Shown here: in pieces, positions 6,684 to 13,548 of the stretch
How positions within the stretch are numbered: the first letter of the stretch is position 1
Layout: every line of letters begins with the position of its first letter
NCBI GenBank assembly: GCA_042091035.1
Contig: JBELIG010000072.1
Coordinates: 1 to 13,548 of the forward strand
DNA length: 13,548 nucleotides
Direction of reading: 5' to 3'
From: AM-2324 sp042091035
GTDB taxonomy: Bacteria; Bacteroidota; Bacteroidia; Chitinophagales; Saprospiraceae
Position numbers and translations under genes: made by a program
Notes under the pieces: model-generated
The model's input: only the letters and a program-made list of their open reading frames with translations
What the model was told of the DNA's origin: nothing
Database searches by the model: none

Positions 6684-7787
6684 TTATTTTAGTAAACTGC
6701 CCATTATATGGCCTCCACCAACTATATCATCCCCTTCGTAGAATACAGCAGATTGACCTGGAGCTACGCCCTTTACATTGGCATGAAAGTCAACATATAC
6801 TTGACCATTCTCCAATTCTTTAGCAGTACTAAAGGCTCCTTTATCATTATAGCGAATCTGACTGATCAACTCCTTACCATCTTTTAGGTTATCATATTTC
6901 ATCAGATTAACGTTACCGACCGTCATTCCGTTTCTAAACAACTCCTTCTCTTCACCTAAGATTACCGTATTGGTATCTGGCTTTATTTCTGTAACAAACA
7001 TTGGCTTGCCAAAGGCCATTCCAAGCCCCTTTCGTTGACCGATTGTATAGAATGGGTATCCATTATGCTTACCGATGACCTCACCGTTCGTATTTACAAA
7101 ATTTCCACCATCGACACGTTCCTCAAGGCCATCCACTTGACGTTTTAGGAAACCTCGATAATCATTATCTGGTACAAAACATATTTCGAAGGATTCACCT
7201 TTTTTGGAAAGTTCTTCATAGCCCAGATCTTTTGCTATTTGTCTGACTTCTGGCTTGGTGAATCCACCCAATGGAAATCGACTACGTTCCATACACTCCT
7301 GACTAAGCCCCCAAAGCACATAAGATTGATCTTTATGTAAATCTTTTGCTTTAGAAACATAATGTCTGCCCTCTTTTTTATTAATCTTGGCATAATGACC
7401 TGTTGCAATGAATTCGCAATCTAAAGCATCCGCCCTTCTCAATAAGGAATTCCATTTAATGTGCGTATTACAAAGGACACAAGGATTCGGTGTCCTACCA
7501 GCAAGATATTCATCCACAAAATTATCAATAACATAATCACCAAATTCCTCTCGGATATCTACAATAAAATGGTGAAAACCCATATCTACAGATATCTGAC
7601 GGGCATCATTGATTGAATCTAGGCTGCAGCAACCTGTCTCTTTTTTTCCTCCTCCTGCATTTGCATAATCCCAAGTCTTCATTGTTACTCCAACAACCTC
7701 ATAACCTTGTTCATGCATCATCATAGCGGTTACCGTACTATCGATTCCACCGCTCATAGCGACTAACACTCTTCCGTGCTTACTCAT
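6684..7787 (-). CDS. mnmA: tRNA-specific 2-thiouridylase MnmA
   Basis: A cytosolic enzyme that installs the 2-thio group on the wobble uridine of tRNA Lys, Glu and Gln, using ATP and sulfur passed from a cysteine desulfurase relay. From the ATG at 7787 (MSKHGRVLVAM) it has 367 residues. The PP-loop SGGIDS at 12-17 binds ATP. The catalytic cysteine is Cys106 in GRTPNPCVLCN (97-107), and the partner Cys203 sits in SFEICFVPD. GHYAK (130-134), YTIGQRKGLG (247-256) and a C-terminal barrel (PGQSAVFYEGDDIVGGG) complete the family pattern. An upstream in-frame ATG at 7823 would add 12 residues (MNYSLFNETIFG) that I do not recognise as conserved. I prefer 7787 because homologs begin with MSK..RVLVAMSGG, though GGA upstream of 7823 leaves room for doubt. 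It is the first gene of the operon with the lipoprotein, rimM and the 93-aa gene. Confidence 0.94.
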   Translation of the reverse strand: MSKHGRVLVAMSGGIDSTVTAMMMHEQGYEVVGVTMKTWDYANAGGGKKETGCCSLDSINDARQISVDMGFHHFIVDIREEFGDYVIDNFVDEYLAGRTPNPCVLCNTHIKWNSLLRRADALDCEFIATGHYAKINKKEGRHYVSKAKDLHKDQSYVLWGLSQECMERSRFPLGGFTKPEVRQIAKDLGYEELSKKGESFEICFVPDNDYRGFLKRQVDGLEERVDGGNFVNTNGEVIGKHNGYPFYTIGQRKGLGMAFGKPMFVTEIKPDTNTVILGEEKELFRNGMTVGNVNLMKYDNLKDGKELISQIRYNDKGAFSTAKELENGQVYVDFHANVKGVAPGQSAVFYEGDDIVGGGHIMGSLLK

Positions 7788-7841
7788 TCCAAAAATTGTT
7801 TCGTTAAAAAGGGAATAGTTCATAGCTATCCATTTTCACTG

Positions 7842-7849
7842 CAAAGTTA
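7842..7849 (-). promoter_or_regulatory. Candidate -7 box (TAnnTTTG type) for the mnmA operon
   Basis: The minus strand reads TAACTTTGC, the best match in the window to the Bacteroidota -7 consensus TAnnTTTG including the frequent following G/C. It lies 55 nt upstream of the favoured mnmA ATG at 7787, but only about 19 nt from the alternative ATG at 7823. No convincing -33 element was found. The remainder of the 194-nt spacer to 8017 is AT-rich, and I found no clear plus-strand promoter for the RlpA-like gene in it. Confidence 0.55.
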
Positions 7850-8017
7850 CATATTGTATTGGTATAAATCTTTGTTAAAGGTCTAAGTTGTGCAATAAAA
7901 TACTTTATTATATATTTATGGATTAGTATATGAATATAGCCTATGTAAACGATTTTCATATTTAAAGGGTTTTCATAGCAGTATTCGTTCATTCCAAAAA
8001 GACATAATCAAAAATTT

Positions 8018-8815
8018 ATGAAAGCTACTTCCAAACTTGTTTCCCTAAGCCTTCTTTTGAGCTTTTTCATGACAGGAATGTCATTTGCTCAAAACGCAGA
8101 ATATGGTGATGCTTCTTATTATAATGATAAATATCACAATCAATCTACTGCCAATGGAGAGTTGTATGATAAGAATGCTATGACTGCTGCACATAAAAGT
8201 CTAGAATTTGGCACGCGAGTAAAAGTAACTCGATTGGATAATGGAAAATCAGTAATAGTTCGTATCAATGACAGAGGACCTTATAAACCTGGTAGAGTTA
8301 TTGATCTTTCAAGAAAGGCAGCAGAAAAAATTGACCTTATCTCTGACGGTGTAACCAATGTAAAGGTTGAAATACTAAATAAAGAGCTTGAAAAAGATCT
8401 AGCAGAAAAGTCTACTCCTAAGCAAGTGGCTAAACCTAAAGTGGTAAAAAATACTCCAACTAAGACTATTCCTAAAAAAGTAGTAAAAAAGCCTAGTGCT
8501 AAACCTGCAAAGTATACAAATAATAGTGGCTTCATGGACGGGTATTATAAGGTTACTCTTGACCGAGTAGAACAAAGCTATGGTGTTCAAGTTGGTACCT
8601 TCACAAACTATGAGTACATGATGAACCAGGTTGCTCAATTGCACAACCAATGGTTTAAGGATGTCATAATATCTATTGGATCAAAAGAAGGCAAAAAAAT
8701 ATACAAGGTGATAGTAGGAAGCCTTGACTCTAAAGAAGCAGCAGCACAATACAAAACAAACGTTCAGAAGAAAACTGGAATTAAAGGTTTTGTTGTAGCT
8801 TTAGAAAATAAATAA
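8018..8815 (+). CDS. RlpA-like septal-ring/peptidoglycan protein with SPOR domain
   Basis: A 265-residue exported protein. Residues 1-24 are a signal peptide ending in SFA. A double-psi beta-barrel of the RlpA type follows (about 28-120) with the signature GDASYYNDKYHNQ-TANGE, TAAHKSLEFGT (His59) and VRINDRGPYKPGRVIDLS (Asp85). His59 and Asp85 correspond to the residues needed for lytic transglycosylase activity in Pseudomonas RlpA. A Lys/Pro/Thr-rich linker (about 130-168) would span periplasm or peptidoglycan. The C-terminus (about 176-263) is a SPOR domain (YGVQVGTFTN, YKVIVGSLDSKEAA) that binds glycan strands stripped of stem peptides at division sites. It lacks a lipobox, unlike many proteobacterial RlpA proteins. 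Its likely role is cleavage or remodelling of septal peptidoglycan. It is followed directly by a terminator and therefore probably monocistronic. Confidence 0.9.
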   Translation: MKATSKLVSLSLLLSFFMTGMSFAQNAEYGDASYYNDKYHNQSTANGELYDKNAMTAAHKSLEFGTRVKVTRLDNGKSVIVRINDRGPYKPGRVIDLSRKAAEKIDLISDGVTNVKVEILNKELEKDLAEKSTPKQVAKPKVVKNTPTKTIPKKVVKKPSAKPAKYTNNSGFMDGYYKVTLDRVEQSYGVQVGTFTNYEYMMNQVAQLHNQWFKDVIISIGSKEGKKIYKVIVGSLDSKEAAAQYKTNVQKKTGIKGFVVALENK

Positions 8816-8824
8816 CTAATCATT

Positions 8825-8848
8825 GGGGCCATAAAAAAGCCCCTTTTT
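8825..8848 (+). terminator. Rho-independent terminator after the RlpA-like gene
   Basis: GGGGC (8825-8829) pairs with GCCCC (8839-8843) across a 9-nt A-rich loop, followed by T5 (8844-8848). It lies 10 nt after the RlpA-like stop and only 10 nt before the next ATG. That leaves almost no room for an independent promoter, so the next gene may depend on read-through or on a promoter overlapping this hairpin. Confidence 0.8.
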
Positions 8849-8857
8849 ACTAAAACT

Positions 8858-9334
8858 ATGAAACAATTCATCTACATTTTACCCGCTTGCTTACTGTTGG
8901 CATTGACCGCCTGCAATAAAGACAGCTCAGATAACAATTCTGCAGACCTGGATAATATACCAATGGATTCATTGCTCCTTGGAGCTTGGGAAGCTACCCT
9001 AATTGAACTAGAGTATAATTCGGTTAATAATATTGCTGATTCTACTTTATTAGTAGATATGTTAGCAGATACTTCTTTTAAAGCTGCTCACCGGGTCACC
9101 TACAATAATAATGATACCTACGATCTCCTCTTTGAAGGAAGTGATGAAACGCTAATGGGTATTTGGAATATTAATGGGGATACAACTTTAATTCGAATGG
9201 AAGACAATGCTATCTATGAATACAGTATAATAGCAGAAAAAAAAGATCTTATATTCCTTCAGGCAATTGAGGATCTTGACGGCGATCAAGAAATAGACGA
9301 TATATACAGAGCTAGATATAAAAAAGTACAATAA
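8858..9334 (+). CDS. Small predicted lipoprotein, lipocalin-like
   Basis: A 158-residue protein with a type II signal peptide (MKQFIY, hydrophobic core, lipobox LTAC, Cys19) and an acidic stretch after the Cys (NKDSSDNNSAD). The mature part has a GAWEAT strand (42-47) and a later GIWNINGDTTLIRM (101-114), a spacing and flavour seen in the lipocalin-like domains common in Bacteroidota lipoproteins. No ligand can be inferred. Near the C-terminus DLDGDQEIDD (139-148) resembles a short calcium-binding loop of the DxDGDxxxD type. It follows the RlpA-like gene in the same direction after a terminator and shares its own terminator with the opposite gene. The lipocalin assignment is a weak structural guess; the lipoprotein call is solid. 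Confidence 0.75.
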   Translation: MKQFIYILPACLLLALTACNKDSSDNNSADLDNIPMDSLLLGAWEATLIELEYNSVNNIADSTLLVDMLADTSFKAAHRVTYNNNDTYDLLFEGSDETLMGIWNINGDTTLIRMEDNAIYEYSIIAEKKDLIFLQAIEDLDGDQEIDDIYRARYKKVQ

Positions 9335-9364
9335 AAAAAGCCGGTTTAAAAACCGGCTTTTTTT
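9333..9364. terminator. Bidirectional intrinsic terminator between two lipoprotein genes
   Basis: A perfect 14-bp stem: A7, GCCGGTT (9333-9346), loop TAAA, AACCGGC, T7 (9351-9364). The plus-strand stop TAA (9332-9334) overlaps its left arm and the minus-strand stop (9366-9368) lies just beyond the right arm. It serves both convergent genes. Confidence 0.92.
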
Positions 9365-9365
9365 A

Positions 9366-10565
9366 TTAAAGTAAACTTTTATTCTCCCGAATAGCACGTA
9401 ATAAATTACCTCGGATATCAGCTGCAGAATTCATAAGTAGCATTTCATTTGATGGAAAAGCGATCAGCCCGATACCTAACCTTCTTCTCGTCTCTTGTGA
9501 AACAGCTCGTTTGTCTCCAGCTAAAAGGCGCGTAGAAAAATGAACAAAATTACTCTCACTTCCCACTTTTACACTTCGCATTTTTTGCCTAGTGATAGAG
9601 TTATAAAAATCAGCTCTAGCTTCTACTACAGCAGATTTAAATTGTTTAGACTCCATTAACAAGGCTGAAATAATAATAAAGTTATCCTCTTTAATATCAT
9701 TGCCAAGACTATCCTTTGCGACATTACCATCTTCATCCAAGACATAACGCATACCATCTTTAATCTCTCTTTCTTCCTCAAATTCTCTCGTATTAACGCT
9801 CTCTGGAGAAAATATAACATTATCAATACTAAGAACTATCTCCCCATCATACTCCATACCTTCAATAGGCTTTTTGTGATAAATCCTAAAGAGGCTGTTT
9901 AAATCACTCAAGTTTATGTTCAAAATATCATTACGCATCTGCGTTGGCATCACAACATTGGACTGCTCATTTATAGTTAAAAGATAATGCACGATTCCAA
10001 GATTACGAGACTCTTCCTTATAGTTATTTGTCTCCTTATAATTTTTTAGAAACTCACCTACTTTATTAAAAGCGTGATATGCCTCTCTCCCATCGATCTT
10101 ATCTCTTGTTGAACGTGCCTTTGCAAGACGCTTTTTTCCTTCTGCATACCAGTATTCTGCGGACTTCTTTTTAGAATCTTCAATAAGGATATCTGTTCGA
10201 ACAAAGTTGAATTCACTTTTGTAGCCATTTTCATCATATAATGGCAGAAGAGGGCTTATTAGATTTTGTCTTCTATTGATTAAACGCGCTAGATCAATAA
10301 TCTTGTAGAATTCTTCTTTTCGATCTCTAGCTTGAATCTGCTTAATTTGTCGCATGTCTCTAGAATTGGCTTTATCAAAGGCAAGTTCTAGTGCATTGAC
10401 TATTTCAGCTTTCTTTTTCTTTCCAGCTAACTTTCGAACACAATAATCAATTGCAGCATCATAGTTTCCTGACTCAACCAGTTTATCCGGGTTTGTACAA
10501 GAGGTTCCCATACTTAGGAAGGCTGCAATAGAGAAAACGTAAAGCATTTTTGACAGGACTTTCAT
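9366..10565 (-). CDS. Predicted lipoprotein with TPR-like N-terminus, unknown function
   Basis: A 399-residue protein whose type II signal peptide ends at MGTSC (Cys23). The N-terminal part of the mature protein reads like one or two TPR helices: LVESGNYDAAIDYCVRKL at 29-46, then ALELAFDKANSRDMRQI. Long charged helices follow (EEFYKIIDLARLINRR, KKSAEYWYAEGKKRLAKAR), suggesting an alpha-solenoid or coiled segment. The second half is more beta-rich (YDGEIVLSIDNVIFSPES) and ends in a basic region. I recall unnamed Bacteroidota lipoproteins with this NGNYDAAI-type start but know no function. It probably sits in the inner leaflet of the outer membrane as a scaffold-like protein, which is inference. 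The ATG at 10565 gives a full signal peptide. It is separated from the upstream CotH gene by 131 nt with a possible terminator, so it is likely a separate unit. Confidence 0.8.
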   Translation of the reverse strand: MKVLSKMLYVFSIAAFLSMGTSCTNPDKLVESGNYDAAIDYCVRKLAGKKKKAEIVNALELAFDKANSRDMRQIKQIQARDRKEEFYKIIDLARLINRRQNLISPLLPLYDENGYKSEFNFVRTDILIEDSKKKSAEYWYAEGKKRLAKARSTRDKIDGREAYHAFNKVGEFLKNYKETNNYKEESRNLGIVHYLLTINEQSNVVMPTQMRNDILNINLSDLNSLFRIYHKKPIEGMEYDGEIVLSIDNVIFSPESVNTREFEEEREIKDGMRYVLDEDGNVAKDSLGNDIKEDNFIIISALLMESKQFKSAVVEARADFYNSITRQKMRSVKVGSESNFVHFSTRLLAGDKRAVSQETRRRLGIGLIAFPSNEMLLMNSAADIRGNLLRAIRENKSLL

Positions 10566-10668
10566 AAGCGTATTGTTTTATTATTAAGGATACGATATTT
10601 AACACAGAATACTCCTTAATGAATGTTAACAGAACTTTCGTAAATATTAAAATCAGATCTTATTTCTT

Positions 10669-10708
10669 AAAAAACAGTTGTTTTCAGTTAATTATCTTAA
10701 TCAACTGT
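10669..10708 (-). terminator. Possible intrinsic terminator after the CotH gene pair
   Basis: On the minus strand ACAGTTG (10708-10702) can pair with CAACTGT (10680-10674) across a 21-nt AT-rich loop and is followed by T5 (10673-10669). The stem is short and the loop long, so it is weaker than the other terminators here. Its position, overlapping the last codons of the CotH-family gene, is as expected. The rest of the 10566-10668 spacer shows no clear TAnnTTTG box for the lipoprotein gene. Confidence 0.45.
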
Positions 10709-12262
10709 CAAGAATTCATAGCTCGCTCGAAGAGGAAAATGCCCTACAGCTTTGCCATTAGAAGCTATAAAATAGTACTGCGTTCCTTTTTTACACTCCA
10801 AGGAAGCTTTAAATACGCCCTTATCTCCTTCCATTTCAATGCGCTTAAATGGATCTGTTTCTATTTCTCTATAAACCAGATAAACTAGATTTGAATTATC
10901 TGATATCACATTGAATTCATAATCTAAGCCATTCAAAGAAAGAGAGTTATCAGAAATACTTGGCCGATCTATATTCATATATGGTTTACTCATTAGATAA
11001 TCAGTTCTTTGCTCCATAAGTTCCTTAATACCTAGTATCGCCCCAAAATCTTCAATGACAACTGTTGTGTCCAAGTTATCTTGGAAAAGATCCTCTGAAT
11101 ATAATTTCATAGGGTCAGATTCCACAGCACTCTGGATAGAATTATGAATCGATAAGGCCTTCTCGTAATAAAGCCCAGATTCAAAATATTCTTGAATAAT
11201 AGTATGAACATGATCAAGATAAATATTACGGTATAGCTTGTTTGATAAAAGATTAGTGATCAATGGAAAGTCCTTGTTTTGGTCCTTGTAATGCGTAAAC
11301 AGACTCAGTTCAATAATTTCCTTATTATTTAATTTTGGTCCTCCTCCTGGGAATTTAAACACACCAAATGCCAAGTTTAAATCCCAAATTAAAGGTGTAA
11401 ATTGTCCAGATTTAGATTGATAGAGATAATAATTATGGCACAACCTTCCACCGTAGGAATCTAAATTGACTAGTACGAAATTATAGGCATGCATCCATAA
11501 AGTCTTATCTACATCGAGTATGTTCTCAATTTCATCCGGTTTGGCGGTTATAATTTTACATAGCTCAATAAATGGATTCCAACCCTGCTTACTTTTTAAT
11601 TCATAATAATTATAGTAACAAGTGCTGTCTGGACCGAGATACTTAAGACTAGAGAAATAGGATTTACCACAGTTGGAAGAAGAATTGATTTTCTTATCCG
11701 CTTTATCACACTTCAAGAAGGCTCCATCTGATTCTCCAAAATGGTCTTGAAGGAATTCATCGTCTATAGATTGGGTATTGGTGTAGAGTCCAAAATCTAT
11801 ACCATTTATTGTCAACTGTGCAAAATTTGCTTTTGGAGCATAGGTATACGTTCCGGCAATTTCATAAGCAAGTACTTCCCTTATAAAAGAAGGATCTGCA
11901 AAAACATTAGAAAGCTTTAAACGATCATATTTGCCCTCAATCTTTTGATCTTTTATCTTAAAATCTGTCTTTATATTGAAAGGAAGTTTTTCAAGCCCCT
12001 TACTCCTAGTATTATAAAAAGAGCTGTTTCCTTTATATCGAACTCCAACACTTTTATAGGTTACTCCATTTACAACAAGGTCAGCTTCCAGGCGCTCCTT
12101 CCCATTTAATTTCAATTGTTCAAGCAATACTTGCCAATTTTCATCTTTAAAGGAAAGTTCTACACTAGCAATCTTATCAAGATTGTAAATGTTTTGGGCA
12201 AGCAATTGATTGCTTGCCCAAAAAGAGATCAAAAACAGGGGAATTATTCTGAATATCTTCAT
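10697..12262 (-). CDS. CotH kinase family secreted protein (downstream copy)
   Basis: A 521-residue exported protein with a signal peptide (residues 1-23, ending LLAQ). It carries a CotH domain, an atypical protein-kinase fold first shown for Bacillus spore-coat CotH. Visible landmarks in order: VRYKGNSSFYN (75-84), the lysine strand PFNIKTDFK (94-102), DPSFIREVLAYEI (123-135), FGLYTNTQSIDDEFL (157-171), VNLDSYGGRLCHNYYLY (265-281, Asp268) and WDLNLAFG (293-300, Asp294). The position that is usually Glu in the G.Y...E motif is Gln164 here. After the kinase part comes a helical stretch and a C-terminal beta domain (about 430-521) that resembles a worn version of the one in the neighbouring copy. 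No T9SS sorting domain is visible. It starts 6 nt after the upstream CotH gene with no Shine-Dalgarno sequence. Family membership is firm; catalytic activity and substrate are unknown. Confidence 0.88.
   Translation of the reverse strand: MKIFRIIPLFLISFWASNQLLAQNIYNLDKIASVELSFKDENWQVLLEQLKLNGKERLEADLVVNGVTYKSVGVRYKGNSSFYNTRSKGLEKLPFNIKTDFKIKDQKIEGKYDRLKLSNVFADPSFIREVLAYEIAGTYTYAPKANFAQLTINGIDFGLYTNTQSIDDEFLQDHFGESDGAFLKCDKADKKINSSSNCGKSYFSSLKYLGPDSTCYYNYYELKSKQGWNPFIELCKIITAKPDEIENILDVDKTLWMHAYNFVLVNLDSYGGRLCHNYYLYQSKSGQFTPLIWDLNLAFGVFKFPGGGPKLNNKEIIELSLFTHYKDQNKDFPLITNLLSNKLYRNIYLDHVHTIIQEYFESGLYYEKALSIHNSIQSAVESDPMKLYSEDLFQDNLDTTVVIEDFGAILGIKELMEQRTDYLMSKPYMNIDRPSISDNSLSLNGLDYEFNVISDNSNLVYLVYREIETDPFKRIEMEGDKGVFKASLECKKGTQYYFIASNGKAVGHFPLRASYEFLTVD
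12192..12223. repeat. Perfect 14-bp inverted repeat inside signal-peptide codons
   Basis: TTTTGGGCAAGCAA (12192-12205) and its exact reverse complement TTGCTTGCCCAAAA (12210-12223) flank a 4-nt loop. The hairpin lies in codons 14-24 of the downstream CotH gene, starting about 40 nt after its ATG. It begins with T and ends with A on both strands, so it is not an ordinary terminator. An RNA hairpin affecting translation or mRNA stability is the simplest reading. Confidence 0.85.
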
Positions 12263-12268
12263 TGATTA

Positions 12269-13548
12269 TTACTCGTTTAAAGTCTTTAAATTCGCTTTAA
12301 GTGTTTTACGATCAAAGTTATTTGGATAATAGGATTTCATTTTAGAATTATCAACTTCAAAGTAAAATTCTAAATCTTCAAAGCCATCCGGAGGTGAAAT
12401 CTTAACTCCAAAAATTTTGTCATTTGACTTTTCATCATGATGTACTCCGTCATCCATTAAGTCTGTACTTACAAAAGGCTGTTTTTCAGAGAATCGATAA
12501 TGAACCTTCACTGCTTCCGTGAATTGATCAGTTTCTACGGATAATACAAAGTCTTCAATTTTGACATTCGAAAATCGTTGACGCTTTATGAAAGAATAAT
12601 CCATAAGTTTAGGCCCAAGAATTTTAAGAATTGTCTCTTTCTTCAAGAATTCTTCTCGTGCTTCGACAATCTCTTGTATACCCGGTATTTTAGAGCGTCG
12701 ACCTACAGTCATAGTAAGATTATCTGCAATTCGGTCTTTCTGAGTTTTTAACATTGGATCTTGATCTAAAATCTCATCAATTAAAGACTGATAGGATGCA
12801 GCTATTTCAAGATATTTTCCAGAAACATAATATTCTTTAACTATAGCTCTACAGTTAGATATATATGCTCTAAAATGATCATCCTCTTGCAGTAATTTAT
12901 TAATCAAAGGATATTTAGCATCCTCTAAGTGAAAAGCAAGTGGTAGTTCGGCCATCTGAGTCATAGAGTAATCGGATTGATTGGTTACTCGTTTTTTAGC
13001 GCCAAATGCTAATTCAAAATCAAAAGGAACAAAGTTATATCTACCAAATTGATCTTCTACCAAGTAATAATTTGTGCTTTTGAACCCGTTGTATGAATTG
13101 AAATTCATTGTGACATCATTCAGTGCAAGCATCCAAATAGCAGATTCAATGTCTAAGAGCTGCCCAGGATTTCCATCGTCAGATTTTAATTCCTCAGTTA
13201 GCTTAACTAAATCTGAGCCTTTACCCCCTGTATATAATTTATCTAAACAAGCAGGGTCTAGCTCTTGCTTTAGCGCACCATAATTATTAGAAAGGCAATC
13301 AGAAGATGCTTCTAATGCAAATTCAGGGATAGTTTTAAGAGGTTCTGCAGAGTGCCTATTTCCAAAATGCCACTGCACGAATGATTTTGTAACCTGCTCT
13401 CTAGCCAATAATAATCCATAAAACTTCTTGTTCACATAAACTTTAGTGTAGGCAACCTGCGGAACAACCATAAAGTTGCTATATATTTCTGTTGCTACCA
13501 TTTCTCGAACTAAACTTGGATCCTTTCCAAACTTTACAAGTTTAAGCG
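12269..13548 (-). CDS. CotH kinase family protein (upstream copy), 5' partial at window edge
   Basis: The frame is open to the right edge of the window, so the N-terminus, including any signal peptide, is missing; ATG 13501 is internal. Preceding codons read KFGKDPSLVRE, which align with ADPSFIRE of the neighbouring copy. Counting from 13501: ATEIYSNFMVVPQ (3-15), YGLLLAREQVTKSF (28-41, with Glu35 kept), MNFNSYNGFKSTNYYLV (132-148) and FDFELAFG (160-167). The usual catalytic-loop Asp of NxDSY is Asn135 here and the following His is Thr143. The C-terminal domain has MDDGVHHDEKSNDKIFG (about residues 348-364), a pattern common at the end of Bacteroidota CotH proteins and suggestive of metal binding. 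It lies 6 nt upstream of the second CotH gene, surely in one operon. It is a likely weakened or dead kinase, which is inference. Confidence 0.86.
   Translation of the reverse strand, partial: LKLVKFGKDPSLVREMVATEIYSNFMVVPQVAYTKVYVNKKFYGLLLAREQVTKSFVQWHFGNRHSAEPLKTIPEFALEASSDCLSNNYGALKQELDPACLDKLYTGGKGSDLVKLTEELKSDDGNPGQLLDIESAIWMLALNDVTMNFNSYNGFKSTNYYLVEDQFGRYNFVPFDFELAFGAKKRVTNQSDYSMTQMAELPLAFHLEDAKYPLINKLLQEDDHFRAYISNCRAIVKEYYVSGKYLEIAASYQSLIDEILDQDPMLKTQKDRIADNLTMTVGRRSKIPGIQEIVEAREEFLKKETILKILGPKLMDYSFIKRQRFSNVKIEDFVLSVETDQFTEAVKVHYRFSEKQPFVSTDLMDDGVHHDEKSNDKIFGVKISPPDGFEDLEFYFEVDNSKMKSYYPNNFDRKTLKANLKTLNE

Noticed and set aside
7804..7992. A 62-codon minus-strand frame upstream of mnmA
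   Set aside because: Its product is rich in Tyr and Ile, as expected from random AT-rich DNA. It overlaps the mnmA promoter box and has no recognisable features.
8281..8650. Two minus-strand frames opposite the RlpA-like gene
   Set aside because: They arise from the Lys/Pro/Thr-rich linker and SPOR codons read backwards; the sense gene is unambiguous.
10619..10888. An 89-codon plus-strand frame across the end of the CotH gene
   Set aside because: It overlaps the CotH 3' end and the possible terminator, its composition is typical of an antisense shadow, and it has no start signal.
10697..13548. Reading the CotH pair as evidence for spore formation
   Set aside because: CotH-domain proteins are widespread in non-sporulating bacteria, and no sporulation gene is in the window; the name reflects only the domain.

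Overview
The window reads as a chromosomal segment of a low-GC member of the Bacteroidota. Three things suggest this: candidate promoters with the TAnnTTTG -7 box of that phylum, very weak or absent Shine-Dalgarno sequences, and gene families typical of it (a long CcmF-like protein, many small lipoproteins, a RlpA-SPOR protein, CotH-family proteins). A Saprospiria-like lineage is only a guess. There are no tRNA or rRNA genes, insertion sequences, CRISPR arrays or phage genes. Most of the window is housekeeping or cell-envelope sequence.

Layout. (1) 1-2300, plus strand: the 3' part of a ccmF-like cytochrome c/heme-handling gene, then a Rossmann/DUF2520 gene 3 nt later, closed by a strong terminator. 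(2) 2352-2451 is a run of exactly 100 N, an assembly gap, in front of a DinB-like metal-binding protein gene (plus) whose start is uncertain. (3) 2994-5097 is a nucleoside-salvage pair transcribed divergently from a 172-nt spacer: a sodium-coupled CNT nucleoside transporter (minus) and a uridine kinase (plus). (4) 5125-7787/7823, minus strand, is a tight operon read mnmA, lipoprotein, rimM, 93-aa unknown. It joins tRNA wobble thiolation and 30S subunit maturation to two uncharacterised products. (5) 8018-9334, plus strand: a RlpA-SPOR envelope protein and a small lipoprotein, each followed by a terminator. (6) 9366-10565, minus strand: a lipoprotein with a TPR-like N-terminus. (7) 10697-13548, minus strand: two tandem CotH-kinase-family genes. 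The upstream one runs off the right edge.

The part most worth a second look is the CotH pair. The two proteins are recognisable paralogs separated by 6 nt, and each has lost a different conserved position of the family fold: Glu to Gln in the first listed here, Asp to Asn in the second. A perfect 14-bp inverted repeat with a 4-nt loop lies inside the signal-peptide codons of the downstream copy, just after the junction between the genes. This could be a secreted kinase/pseudokinase pair with RNA-level control of the ratio of the two products, but that is inference. The small gene after rimM and the lipoprotein inside the mnmA-rimM operon are the other unexplained items. Nothing else points to a new system.
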